Made by a program: the position numbers and the translations under genes. A DNA stretch of 52,363 nt from Yoonia sediminilitoris (lineage in GTDB: Bacteria; Pseudomonadota; Alphaproteobacteria; Rhodobacterales; Rhodobacteraceae), in NCBI RefSeq assembly GCF_003058085.1, contig NZ_QBUD01000019.1, positions 1 to 52,363 of the forward strand. Direction: 5' to 3'. The notes under the pieces are model-generated. The model saw only the letters and a program-made list of their open reading frames with translations, searched no databases and was not told where the DNA came from. Shown here piece after piece: positions 25,075 to 33,470 of the stretch (within the stretch, counting starts at the first letter, position 1; each line of letters opens with the position of its first letter).

Positions 25075-26103
25075 TCAAGTAGCTGCGCCTGGCGCGCTCG
25101 TGGACCACTTTTTACGATATGAGGAAGCAGACATCCCGACCCTTTTTCGGAAGGCGTGTCGAAAGCTCGATGTTTCGATGTAGCCGACATCTTCGGCGAT
25201 CTCGTCAATGGGTGTCGCTGAAGTTTCCAGCATCTGCTTGGCCTCTTCGATTCTCAGAGTTTGAATATATTCTGCGGGTGTCTGCCCCGTCGCCTTCTTG
25301 AAACGGCGCAGCAGGCTGCGCTCTGTTAGCCTACAATGTTTGGCCATTGCGGCAACGGGTGCTGAGCTAGCGTAATTATCAACCGCCCACGCCTGCGCCT
25401 CCGCGACAATTGCATCGTTGTGCTGCCGTCCTGCGACCAATGACGCGTAGTGCAACTGCCCCTCGGTATGCGGCTGAAGAAGATAGACCTTGGCCATTTT
25501 CCGGGCTTCCTTCTCCCCTGCGAGTCGGCCAATGAGGTAAAGCATGAGATCACCCCAAGCTGACGCGCCGCCAGCCGTTATGATTCGGTGCCCTTCACCT
25601 GCCGGGACCAATATCCGTTCACGCCTCAGCCTTATCTCAGGAAATCGCCGCGCAATGACATCGCAGTATCCCCAGTGCGATGTTGCATCCAGCCCATTCA
25701 AAACGCCGGTTTCGGCAAGGAGAAGCGAGCCTGAACAGACGGACGCAATCATTGCGCCGTTCTCATGCGCGTTGACAATCCAGGGTGCAAATTCGTCGAA
25801 TTCGCGAGGTGGAGGTGCATTCGGATCCAGGTGCAGGTCAGGCACGATGATTAGATCAGGCTGACCAAAATCATGCAGCGCGCCATCGGGCGTAACCTTA
25901 CGGCCATTGACGTCCGAATAAGGCTGTCCATCCAAGGATAAGAGCGATGCCTCAAATACCGGTGGTTTTGGTTGATCGCCGTGGAGCATCTCCCAGTCTC
26001 GTCCGACTGATGCCATGACATCGAGAATACCGAAAACGGTCGATGTGCCCACACAGGGCATCGCGAGCACCGCCGTCCGGTAGGTAGATGTCGAATCGCT
26101 CAT
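25075..26103 (-). CDS. GlxA-type transcriptional regulator (DJ-1/PfpI sensor plus AraC HTH)
   Basis: A 342-residue regulator. Residues about 10-200 form a DJ-1/PfpI-like domain, with LIIVPDLH and ASVCSGSLLLAETGVLNG, where the Cys is at the nucleophile-elbow position. Residues about 235-335 are an AraC double helix-turn-helix (MAKHCRLTERSLLRRFKKATG, then EIAEDVGYIETSSFRHAFRK). Relatives such as GbdR and CdhR respond to quaternary amines, but the ligand here is unknown. It is divergent from the methyltransferase-monooxygenase set, with 114 bases between starts, so it is the likely local regulator. Confidence 0.92.
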   Translation of the reverse strand: MSDSTSTYRTAVLAMPCVGTSTVFGILDVMASVGRDWEMLHGDQPKPPVFEASLLSLDGQPYSDVNGRKVTPDGALHDFGQPDLIIVPDLHLDPNAPPPREFDEFAPWIVNAHENGAMIASVCSGSLLLAETGVLNGLDATSHWGYCDVIARRFPEIRLRRERILVPAGEGHRIITAGGASAWGDLMLYLIGRLAGEKEARKMAKVYLLQPHTEGQLHYASLVAGRQHNDAIVAEAQAWAVDNYASSAPVAAMAKHCRLTERSLLRRFKKATGQTPAEYIQTLRIEEAKQMLETSATPIDEIAEDVGYIETSSFRHAFRKRVGMSASSYRKKWSTSAPGAAT

Positions 26104-26217
26104 TGGTGTGTCCGATTTTAACCGTTTTACACACTTTTCCGCATATCACGACTCAACGCAGTGCGACAATACCTCCTGGAACGACGGCACCCGTCAGTCG
26201 CAATCTGGAGAAACAAT

Positions 26218-27300
26218 ATGAATGAACATACAGAAATCACGCCCTTCGACGAGGTCAAAGCCGAGGCCTTTGCAGATCGGCTGGTCGACGCACTCAGCGC
26301 GGCTGCCGTAGTTTTAATGACGTCGATTGGCCACCGGACCGCGCTGTTCGATACGTTGGCAGGGATGCCCGGCTGCACCTCTGAGAAATTGGCCGAACAG
26401 GCCGGGCTGGCAGAACGTTATGTGCGCGAATGGCTGGGTGTCATGGTGACTTCGGGTGTCGTTCTCTATGACCCGAAAACAGGCGTCTACACGCTGCCGC
26501 CTGAGCACGCGGCATTCCTGACCCGCGACGCAAGTCCGAACAACCTCGCTGTCACTACGCAGTTCATTGGCGTTGTTGCCTCTGTTGAGGAGGAAATGCT
26601 GGCACGTTTCAGGGATGGCGGCGGCACCCATTACCATCACTATGGGCGGTTTCACGAGGTGATGGCTGAGGACAGCGGCCAAACGGTTGTCGCAGCCCTG
26701 ATCGATCACATCTTGCCATTGGCGCCGGAACTGATCGAGCGACTGGAACATGGGATTGACGTACTTGACGTTGGCTGCGGTGCCGGTCGGGCCATGTTCA
26801 GATTGGCCGAGGCTTTTCCTGCCAGTCGTTTTGTGGGCGTTGACCTTTGTGCCGATGCATTTGCAGAAACGCAGATCGCCGCTGCCAAGCGCGACCTGAA
26901 CAATCTTTCGTTTCGCGTGCAGGATTTGTCAGAGATCAAATCGCTTGGCAGCTTCGACCTGGTCACGGCATTCGACGCCGTCCACGATCAGAAAGACCCG
27001 CAAGGGCTGCTCGATCTGGTGTACGGGTCCCTGGCGGATGACGGCGTTTTCCTGATGCAGGACATCGGCGGATCGCGCGATCTAGCCGCAAACATCGAAA
27101 ATCCGCTTGCGCCTTTGCTCTACACCATCTCGCTGATGCACTGCACGCCGGTTTCGATCGGACAAGGCGGACCCGGTCTCGGAGCCATGTGGGGCGTTGA
27201 AACCGCACAAGAGATGCTTGCGATTGCGGGCTTCGGTCAGATTGCGACGCACCGCCTGCCGCATGATCCAACCAACGCATATTTCATCGCCCGGCGTTGA
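26218..27300 (+). CDS. class I SAM-dependent methyltransferase with N-terminal winged helix
   Basis: A 360-residue protein. Residues about 15-105 resemble the dimerising winged-helix part of O-methyltransferases (LFDTLAGMPGCTSEKLAEQAGLAERYVREWLG). The SAM-binding motif I is VLDVGCGAG (182-190), motif II around ASRFVGVDLC, and motif IV DLVTAFDAVHDQKDP. It resembles the Rv2258c-like group, whose substrates are mostly unknown. ATG 26218 follows CTGGAG. It leads a row of five plus-strand genes with short gaps. Confidence 0.88.
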   Translation: MNEHTEITPFDEVKAEAFADRLVDALSAAAVVLMTSIGHRTALFDTLAGMPGCTSEKLAEQAGLAERYVREWLGVMVTSGVVLYDPKTGVYTLPPEHAAFLTRDASPNNLAVTTQFIGVVASVEEEMLARFRDGGGTHYHHYGRFHEVMAEDSGQTVVAALIDHILPLAPELIERLEHGIDVLDVGCGAGRAMFRLAEAFPASRFVGVDLCADAFAETQIAAAKRDLNNLSFRVQDLSEIKSLGSFDLVTAFDAVHDQKDPQGLLDLVYGSLADDGVFLMQDIGGSRDLAANIENPLAPLLYTISLMHCTPVSIGQGGPGLGAMWGVETAQEMLAIAGFGQIATHRLPHDPTNAYFIARR

Positions 27301-27330
27301 ATTTCACGCCGAATTTGAAGGACCTAACCC

Positions 27331-28602
27331 ATGGAATACCCGAATATGAACGATACAATTGTGATCGGGGCCGGTCTTTCTGGTCTCGCGGCAGCACGGG
27401 CACTGCGTGACAGGAACATCCCCGTCACCATTCTGGAAGCCTCCGACAGGGTCGCAGATCCTTGGCGCAAGAGACATCCGCAATTGCGGCTGAACATCCA
27501 TCGGCATTTCGCACAACTTCCCGGAGCGCCGATGACCCGCAATGATGGGACCTATGTGCGCCGCGACACCGTCGTGGGATACCTGGAAGACTACGCAAAG
27601 GCGCTGGACGCTGAAATCAGGTTCGGCACTCGGGTTTTGAGTGTTGAACGCCATGGTGATGGCTGGCATGTTCAAACCAATAAGGGCGAACTGAGCTGTG
27701 CGCATCTTGTCGTTGCGACGGGACGCGAGAGCATACCGACGATTCCGATTTGGCCTGGCATGGAGCGCTATGGTCGTCCGGTCATCCATACTGCCGATTT
27801 TGGCGATGTGACCCAATATGAAGGTCGCAAAGTCCTTGTTGTTGGTGCAGGAAACTCTGGAACAGACGTACTGAGCCATCTGGCGCGCATCAACCCGGCC
27901 AAGGTCTGGGTGTCTGTCAGGCACGGCCCCTCAATTTTGCCCAAGCTAATCTTAGGCTTTCCACTGCACCGCCTCGCCAAACTGTTCACGTATCTGCCAA
28001 AGTGGTCTTTGGACCCGTCTTTTGTTGCATTGCAATGGTTGTCATTCGGAAATCTCAGGCGCTTTGGTCTGCGTCGTCACCGCACGGGTGGCGCAACGCG
28101 AATGCGGCAAGAGGGCGTAACATTCGCCTTGGATGATGGCTTTGTCGCGGCCTTGAAAACCGGGCGGTTCGAGGCTGTTCCCGAAACAGTCGGCTTTGAT
28201 GACACACGCGTAGAGCTGGCCAACGGAAGGCGTATCGATCCAGACGTTGTGATCTGCGCGACTGGTTACGAAACCGGACTGAAACCGCTGTTCAGGGATC
28301 TCGGTGCGCTGGATCACAATGGGCGTCCCCTCCATCCGATGGGCCAACCTGACCCTGACAATCCGGGACTTTGGTTCACTGGATTTACGCCCGGTCTCGC
28401 CGGTTTCTTTCATGCGGCGGGCGAGACAGCAGACAAAATCGCGAAAGCGATCACCAATGACCGGCAACCGGCCGAATCTGCGCATAGCGCCATGCCCCAA
28501 AACCTGGCTGGGACGCGCAACTCTCTCGGAGCCCGGTTGATTAATTCCACAAGATTAACCGCTACCGCTCGCCGGACTGCAACAAAAGGAGCATCTCAAT
28601 GA
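27331..28602 (+). CDS. FAD-dependent flavin-containing monooxygenase-like protein
   Basis: A 423-residue two-dinucleotide flavoprotein. FAD binds at GAGLSG (13-18), NADPH probably at GAGNSG (172-177), and the late ATGYETG motif near residue 310 is typical of flavin-containing and Baeyer-Villiger-like monooxygenases (YUC/FMO type). The reaction would be oxygenation of an N, S or carbon centre of a small molecule. It follows the methyltransferase by 30 bases and overlaps the next gene by four (ATGA). The last 45 residues are low-complexity Thr/Ala/Arg and probably not part of the fold. Specificity is not known. Confidence 0.9.
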   Translation: MEYPNMNDTIVIGAGLSGLAAARALRDRNIPVTILEASDRVADPWRKRHPQLRLNIHRHFAQLPGAPMTRNDGTYVRRDTVVGYLEDYAKALDAEIRFGTRVLSVERHGDGWHVQTNKGELSCAHLVVATGRESIPTIPIWPGMERYGRPVIHTADFGDVTQYEGRKVLVVGAGNSGTDVLSHLARINPAKVWVSVRHGPSILPKLILGFPLHRLAKLFTYLPKWSLDPSFVALQWLSFGNLRRFGLRRHRTGGATRMRQEGVTFALDDGFVAALKTGRFEAVPETVGFDDTRVELANGRRIDPDVVICATGYETGLKPLFRDLGALDHNGRPLHPMGQPDPDNPGLWFTGFTPGLAGFFHAAGETADKIAKAITNDRQPAESAHSAMPQNLAGTRNSLGARLINSTRLTATARRTATKGASQ

Positions 28603-28835
28603 CAACTTCCGTTTTCTCTTTCAGTTTCTCCAGACAGTGGACGCTCCGGCGGTTGTTAGCGAATTGGTCGTCTTGGCGGGCGCGTGCCCGGCAGCTGCGT
28701 CGCCTTGATGAGTTGCCGGAGTATCTCTTGCGCGACGTGGGCCTTGACCATCTGACACGAGAAGAACGAAGCCATCTAGGCAAACATCGTTTTCTTCGAA
28801 ACGCGATTTCCAGAGCCGACACAAAAAAGATCTGA
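28599..28835 (+). CDS. DUF1127 domain protein
   Basis: A 78-residue basic protein with the DUF1127 pattern in its C-terminal half: LRRLDELPEYLLRDVGLDHLTREE. Short DUF1127 proteins of alphaproteobacteria bind RNA or regulate small-molecule uptake in the few cases studied; no role can be assigned here. The ATG overlaps the monooxygenase stop, so translation is coupled. A DUF1127 gene inside an enzyme operon is less usual than a free-standing one. Confidence 0.85.
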   Translation: MTTSVFSFSFSRQWTLRRLLANWSSWRARARQLRRLDELPEYLLRDVGLDHLTREERSHLGKHRFLRNAISRADTKKI

Positions 28836-28881
28836 TGTCGGCTGCGGTTCCCCCCTGAAGTAATCCAAGGATAGCAAAAAG

Positions 28882-29514
28882 ATGCATATTCATAACGAAA
28901 ACAATCCGAAAGCGGTTCAAATCAGGCATGCAGTGCGTGATGACGCAGAGGCCATAGCCAGGTTATTCCTGATCTCGTCAGACGGGCTTGCCGCATACGT
29001 CTGGTCGCGCGACAAACCGTCTGGAACCGACTTGCTTGAACACGGCGCAAATCGATACGCACGGTCAGGCACAGCCTTTTCATATGAGAATTGTTGGGTG
29101 GCCAAGGTGTCGGGCAATGTCGTTGGCATGATACACGCGTTTCCAATGCCAATCGGGGATCGCGCTGTTGAGGATGACCCGATCCTGAAACCCTACGCAG
29201 ATCTTGAGGTGCCCGGTTCAGTGTATGTTTCTGGTATCGCCGTCCAGGAAGAATATCGTGGTCGGGGGATCGGAACCTTACTGTTGGACCAAGTCGAAGA
29301 CGCGGCAGCGACCAACGACCATATCTCTCTTATCTGTTTTGAGCAAAATGACAGGGCGATGACGCTTTATCGCAGGCGTTCCTTTGTTGAAGTCAAACGG
29401 CGGCCCCTCGTGCCACATCCGACGTTGAAATACACTCAGGGTGATGCTGTGTTGCTTGCCAAACAGCTGCAACAAACGCCCGCGGTCACGCGTTTTCAGG
29501 CTGAGCCAGTTTGA
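28882..29514 (+). CDS. GNAT-family N-acetyltransferase
   Basis: A 210-residue acyltransferase. The acetyl-CoA binding motif A is VQEEYRGRGIGTLLLDQVED (about 115-134), followed by FEQNDRAMTLYRRRSFVEV, the usual motif B. The N-terminal part begins QIRHAVRDDAEAIARLF. The acceptor is unknown; with methyltransferase, monooxygenase and SRPBCC neighbours it could modify a secondary metabolite or detoxify one. It lies 46 bases after DUF1127 and 25 bases before the SRPBCC gene, consistent with one transcript. Confidence 0.9.
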   Translation: MHIHNENNPKAVQIRHAVRDDAEAIARLFLISSDGLAAYVWSRDKPSGTDLLEHGANRYARSGTAFSYENCWVAKVSGNVVGMIHAFPMPIGDRAVEDDPILKPYADLEVPGSVYVSGIAVQEEYRGRGIGTLLLDQVEDAAATNDHISLICFEQNDRAMTLYRRRSFVEVKRRPLVPHPTLKYTQGDAVLLAKQLQQTPAVTRFQAEPV

Positions 29515-29539
29515 TGCACATTCGAAGGGACCGTTTACA

Positions 29540-29995
29540 ATGCTGATCGAAGATAGAATACACATCTCTTGTCCGGCAGATCTAGTCTGGGCAATCACCA
29601 TAGATATCAACGGCTGGCCGAACTGGGTGCCAACCATTCGGCACGCACAAGTGGTGAGTGAGGGTCCGTTCGGTGTCGGAAGTAAAGCCGTTATTAAGCA
29701 GCCAGCGCAACCAAAAACGCTTTGGCGAGTCGTGGAATTCTCACCAAAAGTCAGCTTTGTGTGGGAGACATCGGGACGTCTATTGCGGATGCGCGCAAAG
29801 CACCATCTATCTCCCGTGAAAGACGTTACAGAGTGCTACACGAGCATCCAAATTGAAGGTCCACTCAGTCCATTATTGGGTCCGATCTTGAGGTACCCAA
29901 TCAAACAGGCCCTGCGTCAAGAAAACAAGGCGCTAAAAATCGAGTGTGAAGGCTCTGACAGGGCTCTGTCACTTGGGAAATACGCAAGTGGGTGA
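29540..29995 (+). CDS. SRPBCC-family protein (polyketide cyclase/START-like)
   Basis: A 151-residue single-domain protein. The N-terminus has the family pattern IHISCPADLVWAITIDINGWPNW, then GVGSKAVIKQP and the central strand FVWETSGRLL. Such proteins bind small hydrophobic ligands; some are cyclases or hydratases. ATG 29540 follows GAAGGGA at good spacing; the frame is open upstream inside the GNAT gene but there is no reason to start there. It is the last gene of the set. About 220 bases of unassigned DNA separate it from a ParA stump. Confidence 0.85.
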   Translation: MLIEDRIHISCPADLVWAITIDINGWPNWVPTIRHAQVVSEGPFGVGSKAVIKQPAQPKTLWRVVEFSPKVSFVWETSGRLLRMRAKHHLSPVKDVTECYTSIQIEGPLSPLLGPILRYPIKQALRQENKALKIECEGSDRALSLGKYASG

Positions 29996-30219
29996 AACGA
30001 GCTATGGTGATTGGCCATCGAATTGCCCTCAGGCATTTTGGATCTGTTGAGCCGTGTCAACTGGCTGCAACTCCTGCAGATAGGTTTCGTCTTAACACCG
30101 AGCCTCAAAGCGCATCGTGGTTTGAGGTCTTGTGCCAGCCCGTTCAATCCTTGGAATGCTCGGTCATCGTGAACCACTCAAGCTTACCTGAAACCCAAGC
30201 ATCAATCCGATCTCGACTA

Positions 30220-30307
30220 GCTGTTTATTGCCGGGGTCATCCTAGATACACTGGAGGCGGCGGGTGCCAACCACGATCTGGTGTTTGTCGATCTTGAGGG
30301 TGTTGCA
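30220..30307 (+). pseudogene. ParA-like ATPase fragment
   Basis: The plus strand reads an internal fragment GVILDTLEAAGANHDLVFVD followed by LEGVA. This resembles the Walker B region of plasmid ParA-type ATPases of alphaproteobacteria. It is cut on the left by a stop and on the right by the IS903-type inverted repeat at 30308. Nothing else of the gene remains, so the neighbouring IS probably caused a deletion. The stretch 29996-30219 has no supported gene. Confidence 0.5.
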
Positions 30308-31359
30308 GGCTTTGTTGCACAAATGGGCTGAGGACGAGCTTCCCCTTACCCCGGACGGATTTAGCCTAGGGCCACGGTACGAGGTATGCCAAGAGCTGTG
30401 AAGCCGTTTAGGATGGCTGCGCGGATTTGGAGTTCCGCAACCTGCCGATCGAAGTCGCGCGCCAAGAGGCGCTGACCTAGTAGCTTCACACAATGCATCT
30501 TCGTTTCGACACGGCTGCGGCGGTGATATCCGCTCCACCGCCGCCACAGGGCGCGACCCAGGTACTTTGAGGAGCGAACCGCTTCATTTCGCGCCCTGGC
30601 TCCAGGTGTATCCGGCTTCCACATTTTGGCGTTCTTGCGAGGTGGTATGACAGCATGTGCATCACGCGCCGCAATCGCATCATGGCATTTGCGCGTATCG
30701 TAAGCACCGTCGGCAGTCACGCTGCCAAGCTCCTGGTCTGGTGGGATTTGGTTGAGTAGGTCGGGAAGCATAGGAGCATCTCCAATGCTGCTGCTGGTGA
30801 CTTCGACGCCCGTATCTCCAGCGTTTCCTCATCTATACCAATATGAATCTTGCGCCACAGGCGGCGCCTGGAGCCGCCATGCTTGCGCGCGTTCCACTCC
30901 CCTTCACCCTCAGCTTTGATGCCAGTGCTATCCATCAGAAGGTGCAACGGCCCTGCTGAGCCCTTATAGGGGATTGCAACGGACAGCGTTCGTTGTCGCC
31001 GGCACAAGGTGCTGTAGTCCGGAACAGACCAGTCCAACCCGACAAGCTTGAGCAAACTGGCCACAAAACCTGCCGTCTGCCTCAACGGCAAGCCGAACAA
31101 CACTTTGAGCGTCAGGCAGGCCTGTATCGCTGCGTTGCTATAGGCTTGTTGACGGCCTCTTCGCCCAGATGGCGCAGCTTCCCACACCATCTCTGGATCA
31201 AACCAGATCGCGAGCGATCCCCGTTGCTTCAGTGAAAGGTTATACTCTGCCCAGTTCCGGGTCTTGTACTTCGTAGGTGTCCAGCTGCTCATGGCCGCCA
31301 GCTATCACGCTGGATTCATGAGGTGAATCCTTGGTGGAGCCGATTTGTGCAACAAAGCC
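30308..31359 (-). mobile_element. IS5-family element, IS903 type, 1052 bp
   Basis: Terminal inverted repeats GGCTTTGTTGCACAAAT (30308-30324) and its complement (31343-31359) are 17 of 17 identical and closely resemble the classical IS903 ends. The flanks (GGTGTTGCA left, TGAGCGGCC right) are not a 9-bp duplication, and the genes on each side are unrelated stumps. The element therefore most likely mediated an adjacent deletion after insertion. The transposase gene inside is frame-broken. Confidence 0.9.
30361..31292 (-). pseudogene. IS5/IS903-type transposase, frameshifted
   Basis: Two overlapping frames together give a whole DDE transposase. The first frame (31292 to about 30810) has the DUF4096-like start and LLMDSTGIK with the first Asp. 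The second (to 30361) has SVTADGAYDTRKCHD with the second Asp and RRSRVETKMHCVKLLGQ with the Glu. The break is near 30808, where one base appears missing in the stretch coding IRA(V)EVTSSSIGDAP. IS903-group elements normally carry a single frame, so this reads as an inactivating one-base deletion rather than programmed slippage. Confidence 0.85.
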
Positions 31360-31360
31360 T

Positions 31361-31433
31361 GAGCGGCCCCTAAACCCGTCCGGTCCTGCATTTCGGGCAA
31401 GAAAGCTGCAAAGCTGTCGATACCGATTTCCAT
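31361..31433 (-). pseudogene. LLM-class flavin oxidoreductase, N-terminal stump
   Basis: The minus strand starts at ATG 31433 with MEIGIDSFAAFLPEMQDRTG and is cut after 24 codons by the IS903-type end at 31359. The opening is characteristic of luciferase-like monooxygenases, in which MEIGIDSFAA is common. It lies 72 bases downstream of the DoxX gene in the same direction; a DoxX-LLM gene pair under a LysR regulator is a known arrangement. It has been lost to the IS. Confidence 0.6.
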
Positions 31434-31505
31434 GTCTGGTCCAAGTGTTCGGAATAGGAATTGGGCCGCGCGCAATGTTTGCACGCGGCCCTTGCGAAAA
31501 GCAGA

Positions 31506-31868
31506 TCAGGCGGTAGCACGGCCCAAGGGATCAGCGATCTGGTCACGGTGCAGGTAGATCACGGCGGTACAGATGAGGCCAAGGATCACCGCAGGAACAG
31601 CCGACGGCCCGAGGATGAACAGATGGGCCAAAACCGCACCGACCATCGTTGCGCCAAGAAGCGCTGCGGCCAGTACCTGTCTGCCGGGCAACCACAGAAG
31701 GATTGCGGCGCCAAATTCCAGCGCGCCGGTCAGATAGCGAAACCACTGGCCCACGCCGATTGCATCAAAGGTACCAACCATCATTTCAACGCCAACTAGT
31801 TTTGCACCACCTGCGGCTACAAACGCGAGCGTCAGAAGGCCGCGAAGGCCGAGCGAGACATATTTCAT
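31506..31868 (-). CDS. DoxX-family membrane protein
   Basis: A 120-residue integral membrane protein with four hydrophobic segments (about 4-22, 44-62, 68-88, 93-110). The N-terminal RGLLTLAFVAAGGAKLVG is the DoxX signature region. Family members are linked to redox or thiol stress; no enzyme activity is established for most. It is divergent from a LysR gene and was upstream of the lost LLM oxidoreductase gene, so the three probably formed one regulated unit. Confidence 0.88.
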   Translation of the reverse strand: MKYVSLGLRGLLTLAFVAAGGAKLVGVEMMVGTFDAIGVGQWFRYLTGALEFGAAILLWLPGRQVLAAALLGATMVGAVLAHLFILGPSAVPAVILGLICTAVIYLHRDQIADPLGRATA

Positions 31869-31979
31869 TGAAGACTCCTAGAATGTCATTTTGCTTGATA
31901 TCCGATCTAAAGCGCCGCAAATTCGCAATCAATGCGCGATTTCAGTCATTATATGCGCGAAGATTGTACAGGTGGTGAT

Positions 31980-32858
31980 TTGGATAAATGGACGGAATTG
32001 CGCACGGCTTATCACGTGGCACGCCTTGGAACTGTGAGCGCGGCCGCCGAGGCGCTGCAGCTACACCGCGCAACCGTAAACCGCCATATTGATGCGCTGG
32101 AAGCGGCGATCGGTACCAAGATCTTTCTGCGCCACGCACGGGGCTATACGTTGACCGAGGCTGGCGAAGAAGTGCTTCGGGTCGCCCAGAAGGCCGATGA
32201 AATGATCGAAGATCTGGCAGGCCGCGTCAAAGGCGGCAGCGGCCAGATAGACGGTGAAATCAAACTCACGCTTCTTGCGCCTTTTGCGGGATTTCTAATG
32301 GAGGCAATCCAGAAATTTCGTATCGAAAATCCGCAATGCGCTGTCCGGATCGATGTGACCGAGGATTTGGCCCGCCTCGAATATGGAGAGGCCCATATCG
32401 CCCTTCGGGCAGGCAACAAACCGGATCATCCCGACTACGTGGTCACACATTTTGGCGAGATCACGTTCAACCTCTATGCCCACGACAGCTATCTGACGCG
32501 GTACGGGCCAGCCGGAATCCATAATAGCTTTGAAGGCCACGCGTTCGTCTTGCCTGATTTCCCACTGGAGCGTCTTCCATTTGGCGCGTGGATTCAGGAC
32601 AACGTCAATCCAAGAGCGGTCGCCCTGTCGTCCCGCGATGTCGGGGTTATCGAAAGGGCTGTCTATTCAGGCATTGGCTTGGGTTTTCTCAGCGACGCAG
32701 AAGCCCAGAAGCGTGATAACCTGCGCGTGATCTTGCCGGCCACTGCGGATTGGACCGTTACGGGGTGGCTGATCACCCACGTTGACCTGCATCGCACGGA
32801 AAAGGTGCAGGCGATGCTGTCATGTATCAAGCACTTCAAATCCAAACAGGATCGGTGA
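31980..32858 (+). CDS. LysR-family transcriptional regulator
   Basis: A 292-residue LysR regulator with the helix-turn-helix near residues 16-38 (RLGTVSAAAEALQLHRATVNRHIDALE) and a LysR substrate-binding domain from about 90. The start is chosen at TTG 31980 because AGGTGG lies just upstream and it gives the usual LysR N-terminus (MDKWTELRTAYHVARLG). ATG 31932 in the same frame would add 16 residues but has no site. It is divergent from DoxX and is its likely regulator. Confidence 0.88.
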   Translation: MDKWTELRTAYHVARLGTVSAAAEALQLHRATVNRHIDALEAAIGTKIFLRHARGYTLTEAGEEVLRVAQKADEMIEDLAGRVKGGSGQIDGEIKLTLLAPFAGFLMEAIQKFRIENPQCAVRIDVTEDLARLEYGEAHIALRAGNKPDHPDYVVTHFGEITFNLYAHDSYLTRYGPAGIHNSFEGHAFVLPDFPLERLPFGAWIQDNVNPRAVALSSRDVGVIERAVYSGIGLGFLSDAEAQKRDNLRVILPATADWTVTGWLITHVDLHRTEKVQAMLSCIKHFKSKQDR

Positions 32859-32955
32859 ACAAGCCCAAACGAAGTGTCTTTCCAGAACTGCCACAGGTCT
32901 ATCATAAAGCGCCAAGCCAGTGCCTCATCGACGTCTACATGCCGGATTTGCTGTT

Positions 32956-33200
32956 TCAATCGTTGGAACCAGACCCGTGCATCAGGGTAGCCATAAGAAA
33001 ACTGCCGGCGGGCCCTAGTGCCTTGCCTTTGCGTTTGGCTACAACGGTCTTGAAGCGGGGCATGGTATTGGAGGAGTCCCATTGCGCGGGCCGGAGTTCA
33101 ACGAGGTCACCGCGAGAAAGATTGGCTTCTACCATGGGGCGGGGCATGGACCCCCAGCTGATACCGCTCTTGACCAGATCATAGCGCAGACGCATATCGC
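32956..33200 (-). pseudogene. LysR-family regulator, C-terminal fragment
   Basis: The minus strand reads about 80 residues. They include the patterns LVKSGISWGSMPRPMVEANL and SRGDLVELRPAQW, typical of the last third of LysR substrate-binding domains. The upstream part is replaced by IS1182 sequence at about 33200, so the gene is broken. It is not the neighbour at 31980, which is complete. Bases 32859-32955 hold nothing recognised. Confidence 0.65.
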
Positions 33201-33345
33201 TGATCCTCCAGCGAGAACTCATAGAACAGCGCCGCCTGTGCTTCCTGTTTCAGTCCCATCATCGCAAAATCCCCCAATCCCTAAAGGAATTGAATCAGCG
33301 AATGCGACGCCGATCAAGGAAGAGTTTTTCAACAGAATTCGCCCT
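33200..33345 (-). mobile_element. IS1182-family fragment, transposase-start end
   Basis: About 145 bp nearly identical to the window start: terminal ATTCTGTTGAAAAACTC and the first codons MMGLKQEAQAALFYEFSLED of the transposase. After the Glu-Asp the sequence switches to the LysR fragment, so this is a stump. It faces the opposite-end stump at 34557 across the sulfotransferase gene. Confidence 0.85.
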
Positions 33346-33470
33346 TTGTGACGTTGTCAGCTTCGGGCCGTCCTAGTCGGTCGGAATGGTCTGAGACAAT
33401 AAGGATACGCTGCATTGCGGAAGGCAGCTCCGAGCCCGAAGCCGTCATGAGAGGCACATAGTCCGATGCC

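Noticed and set aside
29992..30297. 101-codon frame overlapping the SRPBCC stop by four bases
   Set aside because: It runs in a different frame through the ParA-like fragment, which reads sensibly, and shows no domain; the overlap is likely chance.
30361..31292. Programmed frameshifting in the IS903-type transposase
   Set aside because: No slippery run is present at the break, and this subgroup normally uses one frame; a one-base deletion explains it better.
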